From a virus, in IMG/VR virus record IMGVR_UViG_3300017987_000063, positions 26,972 through 90,971 of that record: a stretch of DNA of 64,000 nucleotides; one strand, given 5' to 3'. The notes beneath the pieces are model-generated. The model was not told where the DNA came from. It worked only from the letters and a program-made list of their open reading frames with translations, and made no database searches. Shown here piece by piece: positions 13,579 to 21,490 of the stretch (its first letter is position 1; each line of letters opens with the position of its first letter). Made by a program: the position numbers and the translations under genes.

Positions 13579-16138
13579 GGGGCTCTTCCTCGCCGATTTC
13601 AATATCGTCCGGCACCCCTTTTACAAGGCTGTCCCCCTCCCTGCCGACCAGCCCTGTCTCGGTAAAGTCATTATCCATAAAATTCCAGTTTAACAGGAAC
13701 TCCACAAGCTCGTCCTCCCTGTTTTTAAGCAGCCGAACCAGCATAGTCTTATCCGTCAAGTGGTCTTGATTGCGGAACAGGGCGAGGATAACATCCGCGT
13801 TCTGTGGCAGCCTGTCGCTCAACCCGACGTTCTCCATCCCCGCCCGCAGGCTTTTAAGGTTGACCTGCTTATTGAACTGGGCAGTAATCGCCACCGGAAC
13901 ATGCTGCCTGTGCGCCATCAGGGTAATATCATCCGCGATATTCGTAACCCGCTCCCACATTGAAGTGGCCTTTTTCCAATCCATAAACAGGTAAACACCA
14001 TCCACGAACACAATATCCGGCTTCGTAGCATTCACCACCCGCTCCACGTCCGGCACCGTGCTTACATCCTCTGCACCGATCATGTGTAGTCCGCCCTTAC
14101 CGGCCAGTAAATCCAGCGCATCCCATAATTTTTTCTCGTCAAAGGCTCCGAGCGTTCCCTTCCTTAGCCTGTGGTGTGGGACACCCGCTAAAATGGCATA
14201 AAACCGGCGAATCATGGCTATCTTGCTCATTTCCATCGTCACAATCAGCACTTTTTTACCCATCTGCCATGCCGCCCACGCCAGAAACAGCAGGAAAAAG
14301 GTGTTGTGGGCGACCAGACCATTGGCGACAAAATTATGAGTTTCCAACACCGTAAAATCGAACACTCTTCTTTCACCCACATTCTGTACCTTTTCCACCC
14401 GATCCCATATTATGTCAGGACTGCTCAACCATTCAAATTCGTGGAGTAGCCCCTTATTAGCTCTTATCAAGCCTTGAAACATTCTCCGGCTAACCCTTCC
14501 CGAATTGTGCTTATTCAAAAACTCGCGAGCCCCCCACCGCCGGGGGTTTGTTAGCCCCAAGCACTTTGCGGCCTTTGTAAATAGCCCCTCTCTGTCCGCT
14601 GGCCGAACCCCCTTATGTTTGCGGTTTACTTTAGCTATTGTAATGATTCTTTCCCTTATCTCTTTGCTTACTGGAACAGCATCAATATTTGGATTGCAAC
14701 TGGGATTTAGTTTCGCCAACGCCGTACTTTTCGGGCCGGGAATGTCGGTAAATACAGTTTTAAATGCCTCCCGCGACGTACTGTCAACGATAAACTCCCA
14801 TGACTTGAATTTCCGGCCATTACAGCGGCTTATTTTCACTCGTTTCCTGCCGCTGATCCCGAAACGCATTAACAGCTTTTGAATATCGTCAATCATTCCC
14901 TCCGATCCCAGTCCAATGCCTATGCAGCCGCGCTTATCGATATAACCATCTCCAGCCCATAACACCTCAATAAAGCGGATCAAAGTTTTATATGGAAGCC
15001 GGAACACCCCTACCGGCACTCTTTTTTCGGTCGCCTTCTCGTGCCCCAGTCCATATTTTTTCAATAATTTCGCCCTGATATTCCCTTTAATACCATAGTC
15101 ATATTTGCCATGCTTCCGCTTATGTATCTCACATCCGATTGCGGATGCCGCCTTTTTCACAACGCTTAAAAAAGCGGCACATCCGCTTGTAATGGTGACA
15201 CTGCTCCCTGTATAACCGCCTTCGGATAATAGGGCCGCTAATAATTCAACCTCGCCAATAGGCTGATTCACCGGCATCTCTGGCTCCGGCACCATCTTGG
15301 CTGCCGCTATATAATCTTCCTGCTGCAACTCCGATGCCTTGGCCCAGCCTCGCTGTGTCAAAAAGGGATGCTCCGGCGTTACTGTAATGCGCCGACCAGA
15401 ACGTGTTTCAACCTCGACACACGCCTTAATTCCGGTATCCAGATGGGCGAATGGTTTAACAGATTTAAACCGCCCTCCTGCTTTTTCAAAAGTTAGCAGC
15501 TTACGTTGCTCGTGAACAGCGTCCTTCGCGCTCGGCCACTCCCCCGTTAAAGGGTCATAGATAGGTGTATCTTCGGCAACGCATTTCCCCGTACCCGGTC
15601 GGGCAACTATCAGGATGGTTTCCCCCTCATGCCAGCCGTAAGTAGCCTCGTTTAAAGTCCCCCACGGAGTAATGATGCCGTCCGGCCCGCCGATTTTCTT
15701 GATAAGCTCGTACCTGTCCCGCTGGAGTTTTACCGTAGATTTTGCCATAACGTCCAGCACGATCTCCGAAGTCGCCCCGATCCTCGCCGCCGCCGTCCCG
15801 GTATCCGTCAGCCCGCGCCGTGCCGCCGCGAAGTCCCCCCTGCGGATTGCTGCCTCAACGCTTCCAATACCCTCCAGCATAACGCTTCGGGTCTCGCGCT
15901 CCAGCATTTTATCAACGTAGTACTCCAGAGGCTCAAGAGCTTCCTCAACCTCAAACGAGTAATCCGTCTTTAGCGCGGTCTCCGTGGGCATGGTGCCGTA
16001 TTTCTTCCGGTGTTCAAGGATGTGTTCAAGAGTTCTTCGATGGTCTTTGAAGAAGTCCGGCGATACCCCGCGCTCACTCAGGAGTTCAAGCCGGGGATCG
16101 GCCAGCAGTCTCGTTATTATCTGCCGTTCAAGCCCCAT
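13568..16138 (-). CDS. dnaB: Replicative DNA helicase DnaB, interrupted by an intein
   Basis: 856 aa, about 429 after splicing. The N-terminal helical domain is followed by a RecA-fold ATPase. Walker A 'ARPGTGK|TF' is split by the intein, Walker B is 'PDIVFVDGVYLF', and 'LMAHRQHVPVAITAQFNKQ' and 'QNADVILALFRNQD' are typical of the DnaB/SF4 core. It is the hexameric fork helicase. The start ATG 16138 overlaps the end of the ATPase loader gene by 11 nt, and the loader is itself preceded by the initiator, the classical initiator-loader-helicase order. The unspliced protein cannot bind ATP normally. Confidence 0.92.
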   Translation of the reverse strand: MGLERQIITRLLADPRLELLSERGVSPDFFKDHRRTLEHILEHRKKYGTMPTETALKTDYSFEVEEALEPLEYYVDKMLERETRSVMLEGIGSVEAAIRRGDFAAARRGLTDTGTAAARIGATSEIVLDVMAKSTVKLQRDRYELIKKIGGPDGIITPWGTLNEATYGWHEGETILIVARPGTGKCVAEDTPIYDPLTGEWPSAKDAVHEQRKLLTFEKAGGRFKSVKPFAHLDTGIKACVEVETRSGRRITVTPEHPFLTQRGWAKASELQQEDYIAAAKMVPEPEMPVNQPIGEVELLAALLSEGGYTGSSVTITSGCAAFLSVVKKAASAIGCEIHKRKHGKYDYGIKGNIRAKLLKKYGLGHEKATEKRVPVGVFRLPYKTLIRFIEVLWAGDGYIDKRGCIGIGLGSEGMIDDIQKLLMRFGISGRKRVKISRCNGRKFKSWEFIVDSTSREAFKTVFTDIPGPKSTALAKLNPSCNPNIDAVPVSKEIRERIITIAKVNRKHKGVRPADREGLFTKAAKCLGLTNPRRWGAREFLNKHNSGRVSRRMFQGLIRANKGLLHEFEWLSSPDIIWDRVEKVQNVGERRVFDFTVLETHNFVANGLVAHNTFFLLFLAWAAWQMGKKVLIVTMEMSKIAMIRRFYAILAGVPHHRLRKGTLGAFDEKKLWDALDLLAGKGGLHMIGAEDVSTVPDVERVVNATKPDIVFVDGVYLFMDWKKATSMWERVTNIADDITLMAHRQHVPVAITAQFNKQVNLKSLRAGMENVGLSDRLPQNADVILALFRNQDHLTDKTMLVRLLKNREDELVEFLLNWNFMDNDFTETGLVGREGDSLVKGVPDDIEIGEEEPLDY
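14303..15583 (-). mobile_element. Intein with LAGLIDADG endonuclease in the DnaB P-loop, 427 aa
   Basis: Cys1 at 15583 ('CVAEDTPIYDPLTGEW'), block B 'TVTPEHPFLTQRGW', endonuclease motifs 'ELLAALLSEGGYTGS' and 'FIEVLWAGDGYIDK', and end 'THNFVANGLVAHN' before Thr+1. It splits GK from T in Walker A, a known hot spot for inteins in P-loop proteins. Confidence 0.92.
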
Positions 16139-16727
16139 TCTCCGCTCCTATCGTAGCCGTTTTGCGCCACTGAACGCCTTTAAGCTCCAGCATTACCGCG
16201 CTTTCCATTAAAAGCGCCATGAAAGACTGGCTGTAACCCGCTTTTAAAAGGCCGGAAGGCGCGACATTCGTGGTTATCAAGGTAATCTGTAGGTTCTGCG
16301 CCCGCGCCCTTATAATTTCCTCAACTGTGGCCTCTGTAAAGCCGGACGCGGCCTTGTATTCCTTGCCGAGGTCGTCTATTACCAGAACGTCCACATCTAA
16401 AGCCCTGTCGTACCACGTGCCGCCCTCATCAAACTCCCGCTTGGCGATAATCATATCCCGAAGCTCCCCCGCCCTGACAAATAAAGCCGTGTAGCCCCTG
16501 CGCCGGTACTCTTTGGCGATGGCTATAGCCGCCGAGGTCTTTCCGGTTCCATTATCCCCCCACAGCACAATTCCTAATCCATCCCCATAATTATCGCGCT
16601 CAAGATACTCGATCAAGGTCTTCTTGTGTGTGGCTGTATCGGGAATTTGGGAAATGGAAACACCGTAGAACCTGCGGCCTACATGCATCCGCTCATAATC
16701 AGCTTGCTGGAGCTTCCGCCTTTTCAT
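16128..16727 (-). CDS. DnaC/IstB-like ATPase, probable helicase loader
   Basis: 199 aa from ATG 16727 (AGGAG 10 nt upstream; an in-frame TTG at 16754 is less likely). Walker A 'WGDNGTGKTSAA', Walker B 'VLVIDDLGKE' and sensor 'LITTNVAPSGL' fit the AAA+ DnaC/DnaI/IstB group. It lies between the initiator and DnaB, which strongly supports loading of DnaB at the origin. Confidence 0.85.
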   Translation of the reverse strand: MKRRKLQQADYERMHVGRRFYGVSISQIPDTATHKKTLIEYLERDNYGDGLGIVLWGDNGTGKTSAAIAIAKEYRRRGYTALFVRAGELRDMIIAKREFDEGGTWYDRALDVDVLVIDDLGKEYKAASGFTEATVEEIIRARAQNLQITLITTNVAPSGLLKAGYSQSFMALLMESAVMLELKGVQWRKTATIGAENGA

Positions 16728-17718
16728 CCTGTCCTGCTCCTCGTTCCCATCCAAGTATCTTCATAAGGTCTTCCACTGTCTCTCCAGCCGTGGCGGGGTC
16801 ATATTCCCGCGCCGCTCGTGGGTCACGCTTTTCCGGTATATCCCCCTTCTCCCTGTAGTATTTTATAGTCTCCCGGAAGCCAAGTATAATCCCAGGAGTA
16901 GGGTATAAGGCGCTCACGCCGATGGCTTTATACAGTTTATGCCAGCACTCAAAGGTAAAAGTTATCAATAAAACCGCCTCAACCGGCCCCATAATGTCGT
17001 AAAACTTATTCAACTGCCCTGCCTCCTTGCCGGTAAGACCGCCGCTAACATCCGCAGTTAACTCTCTCTGCTTGGCATACAAGGCCCGAATATCCGCCTT
17101 TGTGTAGTCATGAATCTCTTTTATTACTGGTTCTCTAGGAGACTTAACCCTCTTTGCCTTTTTACCCTGTCTTTTAACTCTTGCCGCCGTTGCCCTATTT
17201 TTACCCCGCTGGAGAGCTTGCGCAAGTGATTGCGCCTTCCCATCGGCGTGCGCCCGTAAGGGCGTCTCGCTATGTTCTTCATCTTTGTTTGTTTTTATTA
17301 AAGATTTATCTTTAATATCTTGTATTATTATGTCACGCACCTGCGATGGAACGTATTCCTTATCCTGCGATGGAATACGTTCCATTATCTCTGATGGAAT
17401 AAAGGCGGGTAATTTATGGTCTATAAGCCCCGTTTCCTGTGTTAATCCCAGCCCTCTTCTGGTGGTTGAAATTATACCCATTTCCCTGAGTTTGCGGTAT
17501 GCTCTATCAATAGTAGGCACAGATAACCCTAACCTATCTGCCAGAGTTTTATGGCCAACAATGCACTTGGATTTTTTGCCATAGCAATAGGTCGTAAGAG
17601 CTACATAGACTTGGCAGGTAGTAGGGTCAAGCGAAAAAATAACGTCTGGATGGACTTTTGCAAATCGCTTTAGTGTTCGCTCGTTATCTTTTTTTGCATC
17701 CTTTTTTTGCTTTTTCAT
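16699..17718 (-). CDS. Replication initiator with winged-helix domain; contains the putative origin
   Basis: 339 aa. Residues ~30-95 form a winged helix ('TLADRLGLSVPTIDRAYRKL' then 'MGIISTTRRG') as in phage O-type or DnaD-like initiators. Residues ~108-132 are three 8-residue repeats (IPSEIMER/IPSQDKEY/VPSQVRDI) encoded by 24-bp DNA iterons. A Lys/Arg-rich linker follows, then a helical C-terminal domain that may contact the loader. Only the upstream 146-aa gene separates it from the promoter. Overlap ATGA with the upstream gene. I judge it functionally equivalent to lambda O, but the sequence family is not certain. Confidence 0.78.
   Translation of the reverse strand: MKKQKKDAKKDNERTLKRFAKVHPDVIFSLDPTTCQVYVALTTYCYGKKSKCIVGHKTLADRLGLSVPTIDRAYRKLREMGIISTTRRGLGLTQETGLIDHKLPAFIPSEIMERIPSQDKEYVPSQVRDIIIQDIKDKSLIKTNKDEEHSETPLRAHADGKAQSLAQALQRGKNRATAARVKRQGKKAKRVKSPREPVIKEIHDYTKADIRALYAKQRELTADVSGGLTGKEAGQLNKFYDIMGPVEAVLLITFTFECWHKLYKAIGVSALYPTPGIILGFRETIKYYREKGDIPEKRDPRAAREYDPATAGETVEDLMKILGWERGAGQDEKAEAPAS
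17220..17235 (+). repeat. Dispersed palindrome GCGCAAGTGATTGCGC, copy 2 (inverted)
   Basis: Exact 16-mer inside the initiator gene, in the opposite orientation to the other copies. It lies about 45 nt from the AT-rich part of the putative origin. Confidence 0.85.
17281..17416. other. Putative lambda-type replication origin: three 24-bp iterons plus AT-rich region
   Basis: GATGGAA recurs at 17345, 17369 and 17393, exactly 24 bp apart. The first two units contain the mutually inverted sequences GGAACGTATTCC and GGAATACGTTCC. The ~60 bp next to them (17281-17340) are strongly AT-rich with the palindrome AAAGATTTATCTTT, a candidate unwinding element. All this lies within the initiator gene, as in lambda. 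Confidence 0.65.
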
Positions 17719-18155
17719 TTATTTTTCCCCCGCTTCCTCGCTGGAGGGGTCTCCTCTTCCTGCTCCTCTACGGCTTTTTGCAATACATAAGGAGGCGCCC
17801 CTTCACGAATTAAAAGGCGCAAATAATCCGCGTCGGTCTCTGCCTGCAAAATCAGACCTTCTTTTATAAGCGTCCGCTCAAATTCTGCAATAACATTGCC
17901 TGTAATGTAGCGGTAGCCATTTACCTCTTTAAAAAGTTTAGCCCATGCCCTTCCAAGTTCCAGCCGTATTCCTTCATCTTCACAACCTCGTGCAGCATCG
18001 TAAAGAGGGTCGAGCGCGAAGGCATCCGCAAATTCCCTAAAAACCGGATCGTCATTTCCTTTTTTGTGTAGTCTGAAGATTATCGAAAGCTCGTTCTTCC
18101 GCCATTCTAGCTCAACTTTAATTGGGATAATATCGGTAAGCGTATCTGTAGGCAT
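17715..18155 (-). CDS. Unknown protein at the head of the replication operon
   Basis: 146 aa, acidic N-terminal half, Lys-rich C-terminus (PPARKRGKNK). Mostly alpha-helical by composition. GAAGGAGG precedes ATG 18155. First gene after the promoter at 18276-18304 and ATGA-overlapped with the initiator, so likely tied to replication control. No family recognised. Confidence 0.7.
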   Translation of the reverse strand: MPTDTLTDIIPIKVELEWRKNELSIIFRLHKKGNDDPVFREFADAFALDPLYDAARGCEDEGIRLELGRAWAKLFKEVNGYRYITGNVIAEFERTLIKEGLILQAETDADYLRLLIREGAPPYVLQKAVEEQEEETPPARKRGKNK

Positions 18156-18275
18156 ACAACCTCCTTCTCCTTAAATAATGAAGCCCGCCGAGGGCAGCAA
18201 AATGATGGGTAGAAAAGGTGCGCTACACTCCCGGCGGGCTTTTGATTTTCTTTATGTATCCACCCATCGTTCGGA
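18156..18275 (-). promoter_or_regulatory. Structured leader of the replication operon
   Basis: About 120 nt without a gene. AGCCCGCCG (18182-18190) can pair with CGGCGGGCT (18232-18240) around a 41-nt loop. On the minus strand no T-run follows, so it is more likely a leader element or processed hairpin than a terminator; on the plus strand TTTTG follows the stem. Confidence 0.5.
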
Positions 18276-18304
18276 AGCATAGCATCCCGTGCCGCGCATG
18301 TCAA
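18276..18304 (-). promoter_or_regulatory. Promoter of the replication operon (TTGACA-N17-TATGCT)
   Basis: TTGACA 18304-18299, TATGCT 18281-18276. The spacer is GC-rich, unlike the early promoter family, so expression may be weaker or differently controlled. Confidence 0.65.
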
Positions 18305-18312
18305 GTAAAAAA

Positions 18313-18537
18313 TCAGCAATGGGGGCAATTTTCCTCATCAGTATCGAAAAGAAGCATATCCATAAGCATTTCTTCCTTAGCTTCCAGATAGGTCTTTCGC
18401 TGCATTTTATTGGGATACAGGCTATCAACCACCTTTTTTGCCGCCTGTTTTAAAGGGCACTTGTCGCTGTTTACGTCCGGACATTTATCACAACCTTCCG
18501 GCCCCGCGCACCCGCTGAAGTCAATTAGGTCTTTCAT
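18313..18537 (-). CDS. Cys-rich small protein, function unknown
   Basis: 74 aa from ATG 18537, which shares one base with the TAA of the upstream gene. 'CAGPEGCDKCPDVNSDKC' and the C-terminal 'ENCPHC' could ligate a metal or iron-sulfur cluster. No known family. Confidence 0.7.
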   Translation of the reverse strand: MKDLIDFSGCAGPEGCDKCPDVNSDKCPLKQAAKKVVDSLYPNKMQRKTYLEAKEEMLMDMLLFDTDEENCPHC

Positions 18538-19208
18538 TAAGCCTCTCCTTCCACCAGTTTCATGGCTCTGGTAACCAGCGGCTTTCCAACCACCCACCCG
18601 CAGGGCATTGTATGCGCGAAGGCTTTGCCGCGCCTGTACGCCTTGTCTGCATGGGTAATGGCTTTCGCTATACGCTCGGCCTCGGCTATACAGTCTTCAC
18701 AGCCCACCAGCGGGTCGCCGCAGTTTGACCCTTTCGTGGCTCCGAGCTTCCAGCATTTACGCATCCCGAAGTTTTTAGCCCTCATTTCATCCTTGCCCTC
18801 CGGAACCCCGTTCGTCCCGAAGAATTTATCCAGCTTCTCAAGATTCGGTAATCCTATCATTGTCCTGTCCTCCTTTTTAGTTTCGGCCTCATAAAAGACC
18901 TTGTTATAAATCTCGTAAACCTTATCCTCCGCCGCTGTCTGCCCGTATCCTACTATATACCGGCCTATGGTTATGGCGAAGCCTATTATCCTTTCCCTTA
19001 CCGCCGTATCGTCCACCTCGCGGAACCCTTTGCCGGTGGCCATTCTGAACATGGTCATAAAGTATTTTTTTAACGCCCGTGCGAAGGTAACCCCTTCTTC
19101 ACAGTCCTTTTTCAGCAGGATGGCCATGTTACGCACCCGCCTGTTACCCTCTGGAGTAAACATGCTCCACTCGGTCGGTACGTTTATTTTCTTATGTATT
19201 GCTCTCAT
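18537..19208 (-). CDS. Unknown protein with possible internal translation start
   Basis: 223 aa from ATG 19208, preceded by GGGGGACAGGACATG and the promoter 19231-19258. Helical N-terminal half; C-terminal half contains 'RKCWKLGATKGSNCGDPLV' and 'CEDCIAEAERIAK'. The repeated leader GGAGGACAGGACAATG also occurs in frame at ~18860, so a second product of 107 aa (MIGLPNLEKLDKFFG...) is likely made by internal initiation. It may be two ancestral genes now read as one. Function unknown. Confidence 0.7.
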   Translation of the reverse strand: MRAIHKKINVPTEWSMFTPEGNRRVRNMAILLKKDCEEGVTFARALKKYFMTMFRMATGKGFREVDDTAVRERIIGFAITIGRYIVGYGQTAAEDKVYEIYNKVFYEAETKKEDRTMIGLPNLEKLDKFFGTNGVPEGKDEMRAKNFGMRKCWKLGATKGSNCGDPLVGCEDCIAEAERIAKAITHADKAYRRGKAFAHTMPCGWVVGKPLVTRAMKLVEGEA

Positions 19209-19230
19209 GTCCTGTCCCCCTTATACTATT

Positions 19231-19258
19231 ATTATAGCATATATTTTTATAATGTCAA
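19231..19258 (-). promoter_or_regulatory. Early promoter of the repeated family (TTGACA-N16-TATAAT)
   Basis: TTGACA 19258-19253, TATAAT 19236-19231, extended by TGC. Drives the 223-aa and 74-aa genes. Confidence 0.8.
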
Positions 19259-19333
19259 GTCTTTTCATAGCACTTTCGCCAGAAAAATGCAAGACCAGCG
19301 AAAAAATTTTTCGTGGGTCGGTTTTTGCGGTAT

Positions 19334-19373
19334 CCGAAAAAAGTAATGCCCCTCTTGGACATTGAGGGGCATT
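19334..19373 (-). terminator. Rho-independent terminator
   Basis: Minus-strand stem AATGCCCCTC/GAGGGGCATT with a 9-nt loop, followed closely by ACTTTTTTCGG. It ends the transcript from the 72-aa gene (19401-19619) before the next early promoter. The remaining sequence between it and 19259 holds nothing I recognise. Confidence 0.75.
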
Positions 19374-19400
19374 TTAAGGAGGGGGTATAAAAACGAGCCG

Positions 19401-19619
19401 TTATTTTATGGCTCTGAGAGAAGCCTGCTCACGCGGAATATCCGTCTGCAGCCGACCAAGTCGGTTACAGTGAATTACTTGGAAGCCATCCCGCTCGGCG
19501 CAAGAATACTGTGGGCCTTCCCAATGGCGCGGAATGGCCTTGTAACAACCAGCCGGAGCGATTTGAGCGCACGGCCCTGCACAAGTCTTCATACATCCTC
19601 GCATCATTTTAACCGGCAT
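19401..19619 (-). CDS. Small Cys-rich protein, function unknown
   Basis: 72 aa from ATG 19619 (GGAGGCAGAA upstream), starting MPVKMMRGCMKTCAGPCAQ. Four Cys in the first 25 residues and more later. It has its own promoter and terminator, so it is a single-gene unit. No family. Confidence 0.65.
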   Translation of the reverse strand: MPVKMMRGCMKTCAGPCAQIAPAGCYKAIPRHWEGPQYSCAERDGFQVIHCNRLGRLQTDIPREQASLRAIK

Positions 19620-19637
19620 TTCTGCCTCCTGATTAAA

Positions 19638-19666
19638 AATATAACATACATCCCGCCACTTGTCAA
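19638..19666 (-). promoter_or_regulatory. Sigma-70-type promoter (TTGACA-N17-TATATT)
   Basis: TTGACA 19666-19661, TATATT 19643-19638. Drives the single 72-aa gene. Confidence 0.7.
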
Positions 19667-19698
19667 CCCCCGATGCGCCTTGTGACGGGTCGCGGTGC

Positions 19699-19986
19699 CT
19701 AGTGGAGTCCATCTGCCTTCTCCTCCTTCATTTGCAGATAGGCCGCCGCAATCTCTGTCATGTGCGCCGCCGAAAAGCCTATTAGGTACATGGCAATCTC
19801 CCGCGAATTGCAGCCATGCTTCCACAAGGGCATCAGGTAGGGAATATTCGCCCGCGCCTCGTCCATTTCCATCATGCGCTCAATCAGCTTGGCATAAGTC
19901 ATCCACGGTTCCTCTCCCGTATGCTCAAACTGCTTTTTCAGTTGGGACATGGCTCCGAGAACACGTTTAGTCAGTTTTTCGCTCAT
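19699..19986 (-). CDS. Small helical protein, function unknown
   Basis: 95 aa from ATG 19986 (AAGGATGATGCC upstream), overlapping the end of the 170-aa gene by 20 nt. Met-rich helices ('LIERMMEMDEARANIPYLM'). No domain recognised. Confidence 0.6.
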   Translation of the reverse strand: MSEKLTKRVLGAMSQLKKQFEHTGEEPWMTYAKLIERMMEMDEARANIPYLMPLWKHGCNSREIAMYLIGFSAAHMTEIAAAYLQMKEEKADGLH

Positions 19987-20479
19987 TGGCATCATCCTTA
20001 AAGCTGTCGGGCAGGCACAAATTGCACTCTCCTTCGCCTCGCATGATTTTAATGGCCTCTTCCCCGTGCTTCTCGGCAATAATCCTGTCCACCTCTTTCA
20101 TATCGTTCCAGAACTTATCGCGCACCTCGTCCGTAACCCTGCCAACGAAGTCCTTCTTCTCCACAGACCATATCAATGGCCCGCATAAAACGTGTGCATC
20201 CGGATGAATTGCGTGGATAAGCTCCAGACGCTTTTCCTCCCAGTCCGCGTTGACCACCTTCATTTCCTTGCGGACATGCTCCAGCAGCACCGGTATTGCG
20301 CCTCGCTCAAACACATCCTGCGTGGCATCCATGATTTTTTTCCGCACATCGGTCAACTGTGCGTCACGCTCCGTCGTAAGCGTCCCAGCGAAGCTCCCAT
20401 TGCGCCTGTACTGTTCCAGCCCATCCAGCACCAGCCCAAACTCCTCCGCGTCAAGCTCCAGTATTACAAGATCGCTCAT
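19967..20479 (-). CDS. Unknown acidic protein
   Basis: 170 aa. AAAAAGGAGGCAAC precedes ATG 20479. Helical and acidic, with 'GEGECNLCLPDSF' near the C-terminus. No recognised motif. Preceded by a structured non-coding segment (20500-20563). Confidence 0.7.
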   Translation of the reverse strand: MSDLVILELDAEEFGLVLDGLEQYRRNGSFAGTLTTERDAQLTDVRKKIMDATQDVFERGAIPVLLEHVRKEMKVVNADWEEKRLELIHAIHPDAHVLCGPLIWSVEKKDFVGRVTDEVRDKFWNDMKEVDRIIAEKHGEEAIKIMRGEGECNLCLPDSFKDDANERKTD

Positions 20480-20499
20480 GTTGCCTCCTTTTTAGGGTG

Positions 20500-20563
20500 G
20501 GGGGCTTGCAGGGAATCTCACCCTGACACCGGGTAGCTATGCCGGTATTGGCCACAAGCCCCC
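20500..20563 (-). ncRNA. Small structured RNA element, possible three-way junction
   Basis: Minus strand: GGGGGCTTG pairs with CAAGCCCCC (9 bp). Inside, ACCGG/CCGGT and CAGGG/CCCTG form two further hairpins, giving a three-way junction. It sits directly upstream of the ribosome site of the 170-aa gene in a 175-nt gap (20483-20658) that otherwise holds no supported gene. It could be a cis-regulatory leader. I cannot assign a riboswitch class. Confidence 0.5.
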
Positions 20564-20658
20564 ATAAAATTTAAAGCGTCCGGTCTCTCACCGAATCGGT
20601 CATGGCCACTCCCGTTTTTACCGGCCTGTCCGGTATCTGCTCTCGCGCAGCCACTTCG

Positions 20659-20883
20659 TTATTTTTTATTCCACGTTGAAGCAATTTCCTCAAGCTGTCC
20701 CTCAACGCTCTGGATTGTAGCCCATTTGCCTTTGGGGAACCACGCATCTGCATCGGGCAGGGCTTTCATAAGCTGAAGAATCCATGACATTCTTTCAGGC
20801 TGCTCCTCCACCGCAAAAGGCTCCCCGAATGCAAGCTCCAGCCCTTTTGCGGCCTTCTCCGATAATGTTACTGTGGTCTTCAT
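20659..20883 (-). CDS. Small protein, function unknown
   Basis: 74 aa from ATG 20883 (GAGAGG 7 nt upstream), starting MKTTVTLSEKAAKGLEL. The N-terminus looks like a short ribbon-helix-helix-like segment, but the rest does not fit clearly. No family assigned. Confidence 0.6.
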   Translation of the reverse strand: MKTTVTLSEKAAKGLELAFGEPFAVEEQPERMSWILQLMKALPDADAWFPKGKWATIQSVEGQLEEIASTWNKK

Positions 20884-20894
20884 ACTGCATCCTC

Positions 20895-21098
20895 TCAATA
20901 AGGCGGAACATCCGTCAAGTCCGCCCGCTTCTCCACGTTCGGCTTCCGGTAAGGCTTGTAAACGGCCTCGTTGTCAGATACAGGGAACCGCAGGTCATAA
21001 TACCGCCCCTCAATCGGGGCATCCTCGCACATCTCCACATCGTGGTCGGTAAAGCGGATAATTACCGCCTGGCGCCGGGCTTGGTCTCTTGTCCGCAT
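20895..21098 (-). CDS. Small protein, function unknown
   Basis: 67 aa, basic N-terminus then acidic. No clear ribosome site of its own; its start lies within a 17-codon frame (21062-21115) that does have one, so coupled translation is likely. No family. Confidence 0.5.
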   Translation of the reverse strand: MRTRDQARRQAVIIRFTDHDVEMCEDAPIEGRYYDLRFPVSDNEAVYKPYRKPNVEKRADLTDVPPY

Positions 21099-21115
21099 AT
21101 TTCACATTTATTCAT
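21062..21115 (-). CDS. Possible 17-aa CxxC microprotein
   Basis: ATG 21115 to TAA 21062 encodes MNKCEICGQETKPGARR. AGGAGCTAAAC gives a good ribosome site. It may act as a leader peptide for the overlapping 67-aa gene or be a small zinc-knuckle protein. Confidence 0.35.
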   Translation of the reverse strand: MNKCEICGQETKPGARR

Positions 21116-21133
21116 GTTTAGCTCCTGTCCTGT

Positions 21134-21175
21134 AAAAAAGTCAGGCGAGGGTGGGAGGACAGGCCACACCCCCGC
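21134..21175 (-). terminator. Probable rho-independent terminator
   Basis: Minus strand GGCGGGGGTG can pair with CACCCTCGCC (9 of 10 positions) and is followed by TGACTTTTTTAC. It lies just after the stop of the 102-aa gene (21182). Confidence 0.6.
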
Positions 21176-21181
21176 CCTCAA

Positions 21182-21490
21182 TTATGCGGTCATATCAGCC
21201 GCGATTCTCGCAAGCTGTCCCGCATACTTCTTAATCTTTTTCCGTATAAGCTCGCCCTGCTTCGGGGTAACAAACCCCTTGTCCATATACCACTGGGCGA
21301 TGCTGGTAAGCACCGGCGCGTCGTGGCCGGTAAAGCCGACACCATTATTGTGGCGCGTGTCGCCCGCTGCCTGCTCGTCTGCGGTCTGCCGGTGGTACAA
21401 GGCCACCAGAGCATTTGCGAGCCTTTTGTGCGGGGCTGTGGCTATCCAGCCAGCCATTTTTGCCTTCTGTGCCTTCTGTTCTTTAGTCAT
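21182..21490 (-). CDS. Small basic protein, function unknown
   Basis: 102 aa from ATG 21490, chosen for the repeated leader GGAGGACAGGACAATG. Basic, helical N-terminus ('TKEQKAQKAKMAGWIATAP'), then 'WYMDKGFVTPKQGELIRKK', which resembles short helix-turn segments of phage host-takeover proteins, but no family can be named. Confidence 0.65.
   Translation of the reverse strand: MTKEQKAQKAKMAGWIATAPHKRLANALVALYHRQTADEQAAGDTRHNNGVGFTGHDAPVLTSIAQWYMDKGFVTPKQGELIRKKIKKYAGQLARIAADMTA

Noticed and set aside
20571-20753. 60-codon minus-strand frame
   Set aside because: It overlaps the end of the 74-aa gene, lacks a ribosome site and has no recognisable features.
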